In this document: positions 43,230 to 54,806 of the stretch, piece after piece
How the letters are laid out: the number at the start of each line of letters is the position of its first letter
Numbering within the stretch: the stretch's first letter is position 1
Source of the DNA: Perognathus longimembris pacificus
Taxonomy: Eukaryota; Chordata; Mammalia; Rodentia; Heteromyidae
Assembly (NCBI RefSeq): GCF_023159225.1
Contig: NC_063173.1
Span: 8,346,852 to 8,410,851 of the forward strand
Direction of reading: 5' to 3'
Length of the DNA stretch: 64,000 nt
Program-made: the position numbers and the translations under genes
Notes under the pieces: model-generated
The model's input: only the letters and a program-made list of their open reading frames with translations
What the model was told of the DNA's origin: nothing
Database searches by the model: none

Positions 43230-43779
43230 TGCTTCTCAGCTGATCAAACACAGGCACGATCACGATGAACTATTTGAATCAGTAGTTTTTCCAGTCAGTA
43301 GCCAGTACATTTTATTTTGATATGATACAATGATAACTAAGAGCATTTGGGGTATACAAAGTGCTAGCACCTTTAATCATGCAGTGGAGACCCTCTTTGG
43401 ATCACACTGCTCCATGGCTGATACTTCTTTCCTAGCTGCCTCTGCCCGCTCAGGCCTCTTCCTTGCCACTGCTGGTCTCGTTTCTTGCTTCCTTTCTTCT
43501 TTCCAGGCCTGGTTGACACAAGCTGCCATGTACAATAGACTTTACTAAACCTTCTGCTTCCCTAGTGCTGTCACAGACGAGATAACTGAAACAACCAAAA
43601 TGTATTGCTTCACAGGAGGCTGTCTAACCTGGTAAGCCTTTCTATAGTTTAATTCATCACACTAAGCCTTGAAGATAACACATGGGAGACACAACATAGG
43701 GGGGGAAAGCACTTAAAAGAAATGGTGTCATTATCATGTATTCGACCCATTACCATGTTGGGGGGTTTTCTCCCTCTTT
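43230..43779. other. No recognised feature
   Basis: Unique DNA; short open frames only. Confidence 0.45.
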
Positions 43780-44150
43780 TCAGCAGCTCATGTATCTCCA
43801 TGAAAGGAAATCTGGCAGTGTGCCTCCATTTCTCTCTGTGATCCTTAATATGATGTGTCAGCTTGATTGGATCTTGGAGTTCCCAGATGTTTGGTCAAGC
43901 CTTATTATTATTGTAGGTGTCTCTGTGAGGATGTTTTTGGGTAAGATTGACAGTAGATTCGATACAGCATATCATTTCCCACTATAGAGCTGAGCCTTAC
44001 TCCATCAACTCAAGTTCTGAGTAGAGTAAAAGGTCAGCCATTCCTGAGTTTGAGAATCTTCTGCTTGACAGGCTCTGATCTGGAACGTTAGTTCTTCTTG
44101 GCTCCTCAGTAGTTTCTAGCTTGAGAACTCAAACAAGCATTCCAAATATG
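43780..44150 (+). repeat. Ancient mammalian interspersed repeat
   Basis: TGTCAGCTTGATTGGATCTTG, CCCAGATGTTTGGTCAAGCC, CTGTGAGGATGTTTTTGGG and AAAAGGTCAGCCATTCC follow a familiar mammal-wide repeat whose family name I cannot fix. Confidence 0.55.
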
Positions 44151-45540
44151 AAGGTTTGGGACTTGCCAGCCTTCATGATCTCCTTCCCCACCCCACCCCC
44201 TGCCCTTCTCCCAACTCCTCAAGACTAGGTCCCACCTACCAGAGAAAAATCACAAACGCCTTGCAATCACAATCTATCAGCCTCACAGACTGCTTAGTTA
44301 TTTTACCAAACACAGTGCTCAACTCTGTGTGAAGTCCCTACATCTGAATTATGCCTTTGGATTTTAGTCATCTTTGTAACTTAGAGACCACTCCTATTTA
44401 TCTCTGTGAGAATAAAGCAATAGCATTAGCCCAAAGATAATTCCAGCTACGAATGCACTCATGGGTTGAAAATTTCTGAGGTCCAAATTCAAAGCACTCT
44501 GCTACATGCCACAGACTTTGCTTAAATTCTTTGCATCCTTTTCAAATCATTAAGAACAATCTTAAATTCTGCTCACATAGTTTTATCTATCGCTTTCCCC
44601 TCAGCTAGACAGTTCCTTTACCAATTGTATTTTATAGTGCAATATTGTATATATGTGTGATTTTGTAAAGAATTAGTCTAAGATTCTCCATCAACTCTTT
44701 CCCCTTAAATTTTAAACAGAGCAAAGGAGGGGGCAAATCAGTCTTGAAAGGGTATCTCTAAATTCAATGAGGCTAGCTCAGTCCCTGACTCTCCCTTGGG
44801 CTTGGCTCTTACCTTTACTTTGGGCACTTTTCCAGATTCTGTCACATCACCTACCACCCCTCCCCCCAAGGCTGTGTAGTTCTCCTTTAAAAATTTCAGT
44901 GTGGACAAAAATATTTTCCTTTGGCAAATCTGGCAACACTGAGACAGGCTGGTATTTTCAAGAACAGCTTTACTAAACAGGAGGGAAAACAGAGAAGAAA
45001 TAATTACAGAAAACATACATAGTATAAAAATAGACACGTTTCCAACTGCAGGTTTCTGCTTCTAAAATCCTTTATTTAAAGCAGAAAAAAAAAACTTTAC
45101 TGGGCACTAAGTTCCTTCCCCCTTAGGCAACCACATCCCTTAATTTTACTCTATCCTGTCTAGTCTCCTCTTCCTTCCGACACCCATCTGTCTCTGAACT
45201 CTACTCTCTCCAGCCACTTGGCTCAATTTCCAAACTCATAGCTCAAAGAAAAAAGGCTGAGAACTTTTAAAACAGGCACTCTCCTAATTTAAAAAACCCC
45301 AGACTTACAAAACATGGCCCAAAATACTGATTAATGAAATATTTTTTAGGTTTTAATGGTTAAGTAGAGATTTCAAGCGCAAACCTTCTGAACAGCGATG
45401 GTCCATAACACAAACCATGTGTAGTCTAGAAGTTACCCCTGGGTGAACAGGGGCTCTTTACAAAGGCAGGTAGGATTTCGGGGTGGAGTAAACTTGAAGC
45501 ATTTTGAATTAAAATAAGTTTTATAGCTTGTTCACTTTTC
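44151..45540. other. No recognised feature
   Basis: Unique DNA of mixed composition. The 99-codon minus-strand frame at 44738-45037 has no recognised product. Confidence 0.45.
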
Positions 45541-45560
45541 GTGTGTGTGTGTGTGTGTGT
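45541..45560 (+). repeat. (GT)n, short
   Basis: Ten GT units at the tail side of the following antisense SINE. Confidence 0.95.
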
Positions 45561-45561
45561 T

Positions 45562-45788
45562 TGTGCTGATACTGAGACTTCAATTGGGGTCTTCATATTG
45601 TCACTTGGCTTTTTCACTCAAAGCTGGCATTGTATCACTTAAGCCACACCTCCACTTCTGGCTTTTTGCTGGTTAACTGGCGATAAAGTCTAATGGTCTT
45701 TCGTGCCCAGGTTGGCTTTGAACTGCAAAATCCTCTGAGTTCAGCCTCCTGAGTACCTAGCATTACATGAGCTCCCTGTGTCCAGCTT
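45562..45788 (-). mobile_element. B1-Geo SINE, antisense, diverged
   Basis: GTGCTGATACTGAGACTTC, CACTTAAGCCACACCTCCAC, GGTTAACTGGCGATAAAGTC, TCAGCCTCCTGAGTACCTAG. Confidence 0.78.
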
Positions 45789-46300
45789 TGTCCACTTTAT
45801 TTCTAAAGTCTTTCCGTTCATTCCACAAACGTTTATGGAGCACTGGTCACGGGCTAGGCCCTGCCCTAGGAACTGAGGAAGAGGTCATTTTCCAGGTGGG
45901 GTTCCTCGGAAATGGTGAGCAAGCAAAGGCAATCTGCTCCCGTCGGTGATGCTGTCCAGAATTACTGGGCGTGCGGAAGCCCCTCCGGCAGAGGGAACGG
46001 AGTCCAAGGCCTGCTGGGGAAAACGGGGAATGCTGGAGGAAAAGAAAGGAATCCCTGAGGCGAGAGCTGAGGAATCGAGAGGCAAAGTCCGGGATGAGCT
46101 TTGAACCCCCGGGCTCTGGTAGGAAGTGTAACATTATGGTTACTGAAGCAATAGGAAGCCATTTGAAGGGTTTTAAGCCTTGGCAACATCTGATTTACTA
46201 CCTGAAAAAGAAAACTTTTGCTTGATTATTGTGTGGAGAAGGGAATTGGGGGGTCAAGACTGTATGGAGAAGCCAGTTCTAAGGCTTTCACAGCAGTTGG
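45789..46300. repeat. Ancient mammal-wide repeat with CpG-rich core
   Basis: CATTCCACAAACGTTTATGG, GGCTAGGCCCTGCCCTAGGA, CGGCAGAGGGAACGG and GGAAGCCATTTGAAGGGTTTTAAG read in order like a long ancient repeat. Open frames inside are unsupported. Confidence 0.5.
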
Positions 46301-46589
46301 GGCGGGGCGGGGGGTGTGCAATGGCAGGTGTGTCTTTGCAGAGAGAGAAGTGGGTGGCTTAGCACGGACTTTACAGAGGGGAGACAGCAGCATTTCCTGA
46401 TGGGTTAATGTGGAAAACAGACCAGAAAGAACACAGTGATGAAGTCTACCTTTGGATATTGAGCAACTAAGCACATAGTGATCGTCTCCACCGAGCTGGG
46501 ACAGGTTAGGGAGGCAACGGCCTAAAGGGGTAAAGGGGTGAAGGTAATCTAAAAGCTGACTTGTTCATGTTAAGTTCAAGATACCTACA
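46301..46589. other. No recognised feature
   Basis: G-rich at the left, otherwise unique DNA. Confidence 0.4.
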
Positions 46590-46795
46590 CATGCTGGGTG
46601 CCTGTAGCTCATGCCTGTAATCCTTCCTACTCAGGAGGCTGAGATCTGAGATTACAGTTGGAAGCCAGTCTGGGCAGGAACATTCATGAGACTCTAATTA
46701 TTAATCACCAAAAAGCAGTTAGTGGAGCTGTGATTCAAGTTGTAGAGAATTGGCCTTGAGCACCAAGGCTCAGGGACAGCACCCAAGCCCTGAGC
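46590..46795 (+). mobile_element. B1-Geo SINE
   Basis: TGCTGGGTGCCTGTAGCTC, CTACTCAGGAGGCTGAGATC, GGCCTTGAGCACCAAGGCTC. Its tail leads into the purine array. Confidence 0.85.
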
Positions 46796-47210
46796 ATGAA
46801 ATAAAGAGAGGGAGAGGCGGAAGAGGAGAGAGAAAGAATGGGAAAAGGGGGAAGGGAGGGGGAGAGAGAGACAGACAGAGAGAGGAAGAGAGAGAGGGAG
46901 AGAGAGAGGGAGAGAGAGAGAGAGAGGAGAGAGAAACTGGCAGGAAAGGAGGTAGAGAAAACCTGGAACCTGGATGCACTGTGGGAGAGAGAGAGAAGGA
47001 GAGAGGAGAGAGGAGGAGGGCAGGAAAGGGAAGGAGGGGGAGAGGGAGAGGAGAGGGATGGAGGATGGGAGGAAAAGAGATAGGGAAAATCTGGAACCTG
47101 GGTGTAGGGGGAGGGAGCGAGGGAGGGAGGAAGGGAGTGGGAGGAGGAGGGAGGGAAAGAGCTGGAGTGAACCTGGAACCTGGATGTAGGGGACCGGAGT
47201 GAGATGTAAC
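46796..47210 (+). repeat. Polypurine array with three spacer repeats
   Basis: About 400 nt of AG/GGA-rich sequence interrupted by three near-identical CCTGGAACCTGG(A/G)TG spacers at about 46962, 47090 and 47172. All long open frames here are low-complexity. Confidence 0.9.
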
Positions 47211-47819
47211 GTGGGGGGAATAGCATTCGGATGGTATTTGAAGTCAGGAAGTGGATGAGATCACCTAAGGAAAGTGGGGAAAGGAGCTAAGGCTAAAGCC
47301 AAACTCTAAGCTGCTTCACATTTGGAAATCTGTTGCGGACTAGGCGCCAGCACAGAAGACGTTCAACATGCGCCATGTGCTTGGGGACTCACCATTTCCC
47401 ACACGATTGGAGGCCGGAGGCTTCAGTTCCACAGCATCTCACAGAGCTGCGTTTCCAAGGGAAACACTTCCCATGAAGCTGCTAGCTAAACTCCACCATG
47501 GCAGAATGTGAAGTTCTAAGGTGACCTTGGCCAGTCTTCCTCTCTGGACAGAGATGTTTCTATAAAAGCCCATCCATTGCTAAGAAAATGCTGCCTTGAT
47601 TATCCAGTCCAAAGAATACATCTGCAGGAAACCAATAGATGCCAAAGGCTGGGCGCATGCGGCTTGGCAGAGCACACCCTCCCACGCTGGCAAGTCTCTA
47701 GCTTTTCCACATGCACAGCAGCTATTCCAGTGGAGGAGTAAAACTGAAGAGCTAGAGAGAGGCTCAGTGTCGAAGTCAGTGTAGTATGCTTGTTGTTGTT
47801 TTCTCTTGTTTGTTCCCCT
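47211..47819. other. No recognised feature
   Basis: Unique DNA with a few CpG near 47340-47420; nothing supported. Confidence 0.45.
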
Positions 47820-47872
47820 CCCCGCCCCAGTACCTGGGTTGAACTCAGGGCTTTCCACTTGCCAGGCAAGGA
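47820..47872 (-). mobile_element. ID-like fragment, antisense
   Basis: CCAGTACCTGGGTTGAACTC, CCACTTGCCAGGCAAGGAC. Confidence 0.5.
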
Positions 47873-47878
47873 CTCGCC

Positions 47879-48124
47879 TTTTTTCTTTTCTTTTGTCAGT
47901 CCTAGGGCTTGAACTCAGGGCCTGGGCACTGTCCCTGAGCTCTTTTTGCTCAGGACTAGCACTCTACCACATAGAGCCACAGGACCACTTCTGGGTTTTG
48001 AGTGGTTAATTGGAGATAAGAGTCTCATGGGAACTTTTCTGCCTGGGATGACTTTGAACCATGATCTTCAGATGTCAGCCTCCTGAATAGTTAGAATTAC
48101 AGGCCGGAGCCACTGGTACCAGCT
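47879..48124 (-). mobile_element. B1-Geo SINE, antisense
   Basis: GTCAGTCCTAGGGCTTGAAC, GGTTAATTGGAGATAAGAGTC, GATGTCAGCCTCCTGAATAG. Confidence 0.88.
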
Positions 48125-48491
48125 CTCCTTTTCTTTTCTTTTCTTTTTTTTTTTTTTAAAGTGTGTACCTTTGTTCAGGAAAGGAGCATATAGATATGTC
48201 TGCTTTTATATACTGTACCAGAACATCATTTGATACTCTAGCAGGAAAAACATTTTAAGATATCTATTATCATTACTATTTCTAGACATAGATTTTATAG
48301 TTAGCTGAAGTTTTTTGGTTTGGATTATAAAGGACAGAAACTCATGAAGAAATCCATATTATCAGGGAATATAAATGAAATACTGAAAAGGAACTCCACT
48401 GGTGCTAGCAAACACTGGGATCTGAAAGAGCCAGTGGCATTGGTATCTCTAAAATCTGGCTCTGTCTGTCTATCTCTTTCTCTTCGGCATT

Positions 48492-48495
<4 letters not shown>
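48125..48495. other. No recognised feature
   Basis: A pyrimidine run at the left (the SINE tail), then unique DNA. Confidence 0.45.

Positions 48496-48532
<37 letters not shown>
48496..48532 (+). repeat. (CA)n microsatellite
   Basis: About 18 CA units. It is followed (to about 48620) by a possible ID-like fragment (GTTGGAGAAGTGGCTGAGAG). Confidence 0.95.
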
Positions 48533-48534
<2 letters not shown>

Positions 48535-48620
48535 TTGGAGAAGTGGCTGAGAGGGCAGCTAGTGAGCGAAAGTGGCAGACACTGAGTTTCAGTCCTGATC
48601 TGGAAAGAAAAATAAAACAA

Positions 48621-49114
48621 AACAAAGCACATATACACACTTAGGAACTCAGGCGGTATGGCTTTTCTCTCATGGGATCTGAGACCTCTCCTAATTTACA
48701 TGTATGTACTAAGAAATCTTCTCTGCTTGCACAAGCCAGTCTGGGTGGACCACACACCAGTTGTGGAAATCTGCTTTACCCAAGAGAAGACCAAACCTAG
48801 GGAGGAGAGCCATGACTCAGGAGGAGGAGCTGGAGACAGTTTGGTAGACCTGACTCTTGCTCTTGTATGACTCCAGGCAGGCAGATTCCTCTGGGTCTCA
48901 AACTCTTCCTTCAGGGGAAGAGACTGGATTGGAGTAGGAGAACTTTAAGAACAGCTCATAATGTGACTTACTCATGTAGCTGGGTGGATCCTGGCAGAGT
49001 AGGAGCCCTATCTTTGGTCACGAAGTCTAATGCTTCGTTTCATTACACCACATTGCACATCTATTAATTTTTTTAGCCCAACCTATTGATTTCAACTCTT
49101 TCAATTTCAGTAAG
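48621..49114. other. No recognised feature
   Basis: Unique DNA; the 70-codon frame at 48658-48870 has no recognised product. Confidence 0.45.
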
Positions 49115-49290
49115 AACTCTGTGAGAAGGCAGCATGGTGCACTAGGAAAAAAAACACCATAAACTATAAAGCCAAGGAGACCTGGCTTTGTATACAGGTC
49201 ATCTTTCCATTCCGTGGGCTTGTGGCAGTTATTTAACTGCTCCTCAGTGTCAGCTTTGTCATGTGCAAGACAGGTGACCATACTGCAGGA
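49115..49290 (+). repeat. MIR SINE relic, near full length
   Basis: GAAGGCAGCATGGTGCACTA, AGACCTGGCTTTGTATACAG, GGCAGTTATTTAACTGCTCC and CAGTGTCAGCTTTGTCATG span MIR from head to core. Confidence 0.75.
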
Positions 49291-50159
49291 GGGCAGCTGC
49301 TCACATTGAGCTTGTGTCTATAGCATGTGGACCTAAGTGGGAACAGACATTCCATTTCCTACTTCCCATCTTCCTCCCTTTTAATTACTCACAGACTGAA
49401 GGAATTACAGCAAAGCATTCCAAAGCCAGGCCGAGGATGAGGTATGTGGTGGGCTTGGTTTTCTGTAACTATTATTTATTCAGGAAAATATTTTAGTTCA
49501 ATCCTTGGTGAAAGCCTTTTCAAAATATGAGTTCATGTTTCCACTTTGGAAAGCATGGGCTCGGAATATAATAGGATCTTTCCTAATGATTGAAGACCTT
49601 GCCATGCCCCAGGCTTATTATTTTGAACTTGAATTCAAATTATTCAACTGCTTGGAAAAACACATGCAGAAGATGCAAAACTGAGTTGAATTCAGGAACT
49701 CTTCTAAAAGTTTGTTTGTTTTGAATTGAAATTCTTGTTAACAATGTCTTTGTGGTTCAGACTTCTAAATAGTGGGAACATTCCATTTGTAGTGGAGGAT
49801 CTTGAGTAATGTGTTCTGGTTAAACAAATGATGAACAGACTTTGATTTTTTTTTTAATTCCTACTTTCTGGAAGGACTATAGATGTGAGGAAATAGATTA
49901 GTGGACAGCCTGAAAAAATGAATACTGGCATTAATGAGCAAAACATAAACTCAGGAAAAAAAAGTAACTATAAGAGTCAAACTAATGAGAACTTCTATGA
50001 AGAAGTCAGTTCTTTGAACTTGAACTAGAACTATTATAGAATTTGGACCAGCCATCTACTTAGTGAATAAATTCATGGGAATGGAAAAGCTTGGAGTATG
50101 TTCAAGGTATTATATGTTGTTTATTTCAGAGATAATTAGGGGGCTAACACAAAATACTT
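49291..50159. other. Unique DNA, possibly conserved noncoding
   Basis: About 870 bp with no recognised repeat or coding signal. Confidence 0.4.
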
Positions 50160-50177
50160 AAAAACACTTCTAGTTTT

Positions 50178-50390
50178 GGGGCTGGGAATATGGCCTAGTG
50201 GCAAGAGTGCTTGCCTCCTACACATGAAACTCTCGGTTCGATTCCCCAGCACCACATATATGGAAAATGGCCAGAAGGGGCGCTGTGGCTCAGGTGGCAG
50301 AGTGCTAGCCTTGAGCGGGAAGAAGCCAGGGATGGTGCTCAGGCCCTGAGTCCAAGGCCCAGGACTGGCCAAAAAAAACCAAAACAAAAC
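50178..50390 (+). mobile_element. IDL-Geo SINE, GCGGGA variant
   Basis: GGGCTGGGAATATGGCCTAG, GGTTCGATTCCCCAGC, TTGAGCGGGAAGAAGCC. An 18-bp duplication AAAAACACTTCTAGTTTT lies at 50160-50177 and 50391-50408. Confidence 0.95.
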
Positions 50391-50408
50391 AAAAACACTT
50401 CTAGTTTT

Positions 50409-50847
50409 TTATAATATGTACTGAATATCTAGATGTCTCAAAAATTTTTCTTGGGGCCTTTGTAGTTATGGGAAGCTGATTTGTGATCTGCTGTGCAGCT
50501 TACGTCATCTCAGAAGGCTACTAATATGTAGGCTACAAGAGAAACTATAGGGCTTCACCTTTGCCTGCTGTTGGGAAATTAGACACACCTGTTAGGTATA
50601 AGACACCTGGTAACACCGAACAGCCCTACCAAGATCCTTTTTCATATTTAGAAAACGTTAGAGGTGTGGGATGTATCCTGGTTTGGGATACCCACTGCTG
50701 TTTCTTCTAACTCTCTAGCCAGGGTGTGGAAGAGGGAGAGAGAAACAGGTGTCTCGGATCTCCTCTCTGCTTGCATCGCCTGCTCTTGTTTCCAAACCAA
50801 GTCTTCTGTTATTCCCATTACACTGTGTCCTCTAAAACAAGATACTG
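50409..50847. other. No recognised feature
   Basis: Unique DNA; nothing supported. Confidence 0.5.
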
Positions 50848-51068
50848 ATTGAGTGCCGGTAGTTCACATCTGTAATCCTAGCTATTCAGGAGGCTGAGAT
50901 CTGAAGATTGCAGTTCAAAGCCAACCTGGGCAGGAAAACGTCCAGGAGAACTAAAAAGCTGGAAGTAGAGCTGTGGCTCAAATGGTATAGTACTAGCCTT
51001 GAGCATAAAAGCTCAAGGACAGCATGTAGGCTCTGAGTTTAAGCCTCAGAACCAGCACAAAATAAATA
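50848..51068 (+). mobile_element. B1-Geo SINE
   Basis: TAGCTATTCAGGAGGCTGAG, AGCTGTGGCTCAAATGGTAT, CTGAGTTTAAGCCTCAG. Part of the linker is lost. Confidence 0.85.
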
Positions 51069-51258
51069 AAGATCCTTTTCCTTGGAGCAGAGATAGCATT
51101 TTCCTAATAGTTAATGGACTTAAATACTCCCTCTTTATGAAAATAAGAAATAAGTAACAGAGGGGAAAAAAATCTGTGGAGTCTCGTGTGTTGTGGGACA
51201 TGACTCTCTGCTTTGCAGAAGCCAACTTGCCCAGCAGAGGTTTAAAAAAAAAAAAAAG

Positions 51259-51725
51259 GCACACCAGGTGCTGGTGGCTCACGCCTGTAATCCTAGCTAC
51301 TCAGAAGGCTGAGATCGATCTGAGGATCGCAGTTCAAAGTCAGCCTGGGCAGGAAAGTCCTTGAGACTTTTACTCTTTTTTGTTTGGTTTTGTTTTTGTT
51401 GCCAGTCCTGGGGCTTGAACTCAGGGCCTGAGCACTGTCCCTGGCTTCATTTTGCTCAAGGTTTGCACTCTACCACTTGAGCCACAGCACCACTTCTGGT
51501 CGTTTTCTATATATGTGGTGCTGAGGAATCGAACCCAGGGCTTCATGTATACGAGGCAAGCACTTTTACCACTAGGCCATATTCCCAGCCCCGAGACTTT
51601 TACTCTTATCTCCAATAAACTACCAGAAAACTGGAAGTGGCACTATGGCTCAAGTGGTAGAGCACTAGCCTTAAGCTGAAGAGCTCAGGGACAGTGCCCA
51701 GGCTCAGAGTTCAAGCTCCACAGCC
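51259..51725 (+). mobile_element. B1-Geo SINE split by an antisense IDL-Geo
   Basis: Head GCTGGTGGCTCACGCCTGTA lies left of the insert; linker TCTCCAATAAACTACC and Geo GGAAGTGGCACTATGGCTC lie right of it. The head is among the best preserved here. Confidence 0.92.
51378..51592 (-). mobile_element. IDL-Geo SINE nested in a B1-Geo
   Basis: GCCAGTCCTGGGGCTTGAAC to ATTCCCAGCCCC. A 15-bp duplication GAGACTTTTACTCTT lies at 51363-51377 and 51593-51607. Confidence 0.95.
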
Positions 51726-51939
51726 ACCTCCCCCCCACAAAAAAAATAATGGCAGCAAGACGAGATACATCAATATTTATCTATAAAAAAATGGCTAGTC
51801 TCTCCAACATTTCTAATCATTGATTCTGATAAGGAAGGTTGATGAAAACATGCAGGGGAATGCTTTCATCTTTTCTCAAACTCAGATTTCTACATGTAAA
51901 GAAAACGTAGATTATGTCAAGACATACAACTTTTGATTT

Positions 51940-52002
51940 CCAACCCAGGGTTTTGCTTAGGCTAAGCAATTGCTCAGCTACTGAGCTACATCCCTTTCCC
52001 TT
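51940..52002 (-). mobile_element. ID-like fragment, antisense
   Basis: AACCCAGGGTTTTGCTTAGG, TCAGCTACTGAGCTACATCC. Confidence 0.55.
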
Positions 52003-52019
52003 AGTTTTTGCTTGTTTGT

Positions 52020-52250
52020 TTTGCTGTCCAGGGTTTGAACAGCAGAGCCTTTTGTTTGTTCAGCTTGCTCACTCAGCTTGCGTGGTCAGCTGTGCTCTAC
52101 TATTGGAGCCATAACTCCAGCCTGACCTTCTCTGGTTATTTTGGAGGTAGAGTCTCTAGGACTTTTCTACAGAGACATGGAACCATGATCCTTCAGTTCT
52201 CAGCCTTCTGAGTAGCTAAGATCACAGGTGTCTGCCATTCATCCCTGGCA
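52020..52250 (-). mobile_element. B1-Geo-like SINE, antisense, strongly diverged
   Basis: CTCTACTATTGGAGCCATAAC, GGTTATTTTGGAGGTAGAGTC, CAGCCTTCTGAGTAGCTAAG. Confidence 0.6.
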
Positions 52251-52259
52251 TTTAGTTCT

Positions 52260-52313
52260 CCCTCCTGCCTCTGTCTCTAAATGCTGGGATTACAGTCATA
52301 CACAACCACATTT
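52260..52313 (-). mobile_element. B1 end fragment, antisense
   Basis: CCTCTGTCTCTAAATGCTGG, GATTACAGTCATACACAACC. Confidence 0.6.
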
Positions 52314-52910
52314 GGGTAGCATTTTGGGTTTTTAAAACAGTAGGTATTTCTTCCAGGGCATGTATGAAAAATACATTAATATTTCTTCCTGTCCAGAGCC
52401 AAAGTTCCCTTTTAGTTGCTTGTTTTGTTGTTGTTGTTTTCCATACCTGGACTTTTTGTCCCTTCACTTTGAACCACAATGCCAATTTGCTCTACAGTCA
52501 TTGAAACTCCGTTTCCTGATATTTCCCAGGGACAGAATGGTAAAGCTGGTAAGAAATTTAGAGGTCACCTTCCTGGGCTTTGAGATAAAGAAAATGAGTT
52601 CAGAGAGATAAAACAGTCTTGCTGACTATAGGGATGATAGAAGTGGCAATGAATGTTGTAAAATGTTGAGACCATACATGTAGGATTTTATGATTTACAG
52701 TGCTCTCATCTCTGTGGTCTTATATAACCTTGTGATGTAGATGATATTATCACATCCATTTCACAAGTGAGTCAACTTAGCCCCTGGTATTCTCATATAA
52801 AAGACTATATGGTGTTTTTTTTTAATCAAAAAACTGCCCATGGTGAAGCCTAATGTTTCTGAAGTTCTAAGCCCTCTTCTGAAAAGGTAGGCATACAAAG
52901 ATTAACAAGA
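52314..52910. other. Mostly unique, weak MIR-like segment
   Basis: 52680-52790 (CTTGTGATGTAGATGATATT, CATTTCACAAGTGAGTC) looks like an antisense MIR core. Otherwise nothing. Confidence 0.45.
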
Positions 52911-53105
52911 CAGCCTGCCACGGTTGCTTACGTGTGTAGTCCTAGCTACTCAAGAGGCTGAGATCTGAGGTCATGATTCAAATCTAGCCGAGGCAGAAAA
53001 GTCCATAAGCATCTTATCTCCAATTAACAACCAAAACTGGAAGAGGAGCTGTACCAGCATTGGCAAAAAAGATGAGGGACAGTGCCCAGGACTCCAGTAC
53101 TGGCG
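52911..53105 (+). mobile_element. B1-Geo SINE, internally deleted
   Basis: GCCTGCCACGGTTGCTTACG, CTAGCTACTCAAGAGGCTGA, TTATCTCCAATTAACAACC, GGACAGTGCCCAGG. Confidence 0.82.
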
Positions 53106-53157
53106 TGCATGCATGCACACCCCCACGCGTGTGTGTGCACACACATATACACACACC
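53106..53157 (+). repeat. Alternating CA/GT tract with GCATGC words
   Basis: TGCATGCATGCACACCCCC, ACGCGTGTGTGTGCACACAC follow the SINE 3' end. Confidence 0.9.
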
Positions 53158-53659
53158 CCAAGACATTGTCTGTGAAGTCACATTTATCAGGAAACAGCTG
53201 TTACTCTCCCCCAAGGACACATGCAATGCACCCTACGGCTGTGGAAACATTCCTTGTACCTTAGAAGGACTCTGTCTCAGACGGCCATCTGACTTCCTTT
53301 AGACGTGGCTATATAGAAAATTTGGAAAGAGACAACTCTTCTGCAGAGGTAACTACATTTTAAACTGCATAAAACAGAGTCTCTACAGTGTGAACAACGA
53401 ACAAATTCAAGTGGGCTAATGCTTGTAGAGACAGGTGCGGTTTCACTGGAAACGGAAGTAGTGGAGAAGAACAAGTGGTCTTGAGACCCCTTTGGGTTCT
53501 CTTTCCTCCCCCTCTGTGCCTCTACTTCTTCAGAATCACACTGAAGAAAAGCACATGCTGTCGGTTTTTCCATTTTAGTGTTGGCAAAAAGAACCTGGTA
53601 GATATCTAGATCATACTTTCCCAGATGGTGAAACTCATCTGGAACTTTGCTCACCTTAG
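53158..53659. other. Open minus-strand segment without recognised product
   Basis: A 133-codon minus-strand frame covers 53277-53678. It has no signal peptide, no recognised domain and its start lies in a transposon end, so it is not called a gene. Confidence 0.35.
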
Positions 53660-53940
53660 ACAGGGGTTGACAAACCACTATGCATGGGCCAAATCTACCG
53701 GGTGTCTGTGTTTTCTAGGCACATGAGAGTTAAGATTTTTTTTTTAATGGCTAAAAAAACAAATCAAAGGAAGAATAGTATTTTGTGATGTGAGCATATT
53801 ACATCCAATTTTTCATGGCAATGAATAAAGTTTTATTGGAATGTAGCCATTTTAACATTTGTATCTTGTTTAGGCTTTCAGGTTTCAACAGTGGAAAAGG
53901 ATAGTTGCAACAGACTGTAGTGGCCTTCAGAACCTAAAAC
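53660..53940 (+). mobile_element. hAT-Charlie (MER58-like) DNA transposon relic
   Basis: CAGGGGTTGACAAACCACT resembles the terminal inverted repeat start. GGGCCAAATCTACC and GAATAAAGTTTTATTGGAATG follow the family's inner order. The family name is from memory. Confidence 0.6.
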
Positions 53941-54679
53941 ATGTCTACAATCCTTCCCTTGACAGAAAATGTATGCCAATTACATTACAGCACTGATCTT
54001 ACCTTTATAAGAATTTGGCTTAATTGATATCCATCTCACCAGCTGCACTTTTGAGCTTATAGAGTTCATTGTCCTTTGTTTAGAATGAAGCTCTTGAAAT
54101 ATTTCTATAATGAGTCATACCAGGAATAAATGATAGGGCCTTGGGAAAGTAAATGCCTATTTCTATAAATTGACTCAGTTTCCCTTTTATGAAATAATAG
54201 CTAAAGTGATCTTGGTTCTGTTCAACACCGACATTCTATATTTTGTATTAAGATCATTCTAGCCATAAGTAAATGTTTCATTCAGTTCTTTGAGCAATTT
54301 TGGGTTCCCTTTTGGTGGTCTTTTTGTCTGTAAGTTGGTTTTCCAGGTCTTTCAGCATCATGAAGGGAAAATCCTTACTAATTAACTCTTGGGGCATATG
54401 GTGTTAGTGTATATGGTGGGTACACAACAGTTAATATATAAGTTCATTACAAATTAACAATTTCTTTTGCTCTTGTTGCCTGTCTTGTGTGACTCCAATG
54501 ATATTACCTATTTTCTCAAAGCCTAGTTACTGTTAGGAGTCTGCACATGAGGAATCCAGAGATTACCTCCTACCTCCCTTTACCTACATCGTAGCCCCAG
54601 AAAACAGCCTACTACCCTTTCTTAGGAAAGGCCCTTACTTCAAAAAATATACCACTTTTGTTGAAAATGAATTATACTA
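53941..54679. other. No recognised feature
   Basis: AT-rich unique DNA. Confidence 0.5.
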
Positions 54680-54806
54680 CTTGTGGGTGGGGATAGGAGG
54701 GAAAAACTGGAAGAAAGCAAGAGAAGGGGTGATATTGTCCAAAAAGAAATGTGTGTATGTGTAATCTACTTGGAAAATCATAGTTTTTTTCAAACAAAAT
54801 TAAGTT
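54680..54806 (+). repeat. L1-like 3' UTR tail
   Basis: GTGGGTGGGGATAGGAGGG, AAGAGAAGGGGTGATATTG and CAAACAAAATTAAGTTAAAA parallel the units at 5105 and 30832. Confidence 0.4.

Noticed and set aside
46735..47226. 150-163 codon frames on both strands
   Set aside because: Low-complexity Arg/Glu/Gly or Ser/Leu/Pro frames from the polypurine array.
53277..53678. 133-codon minus-strand frame
   Set aside because: No recognised domain; the start lies in a hAT relic and there is no splice or promoter context. It may be chance.
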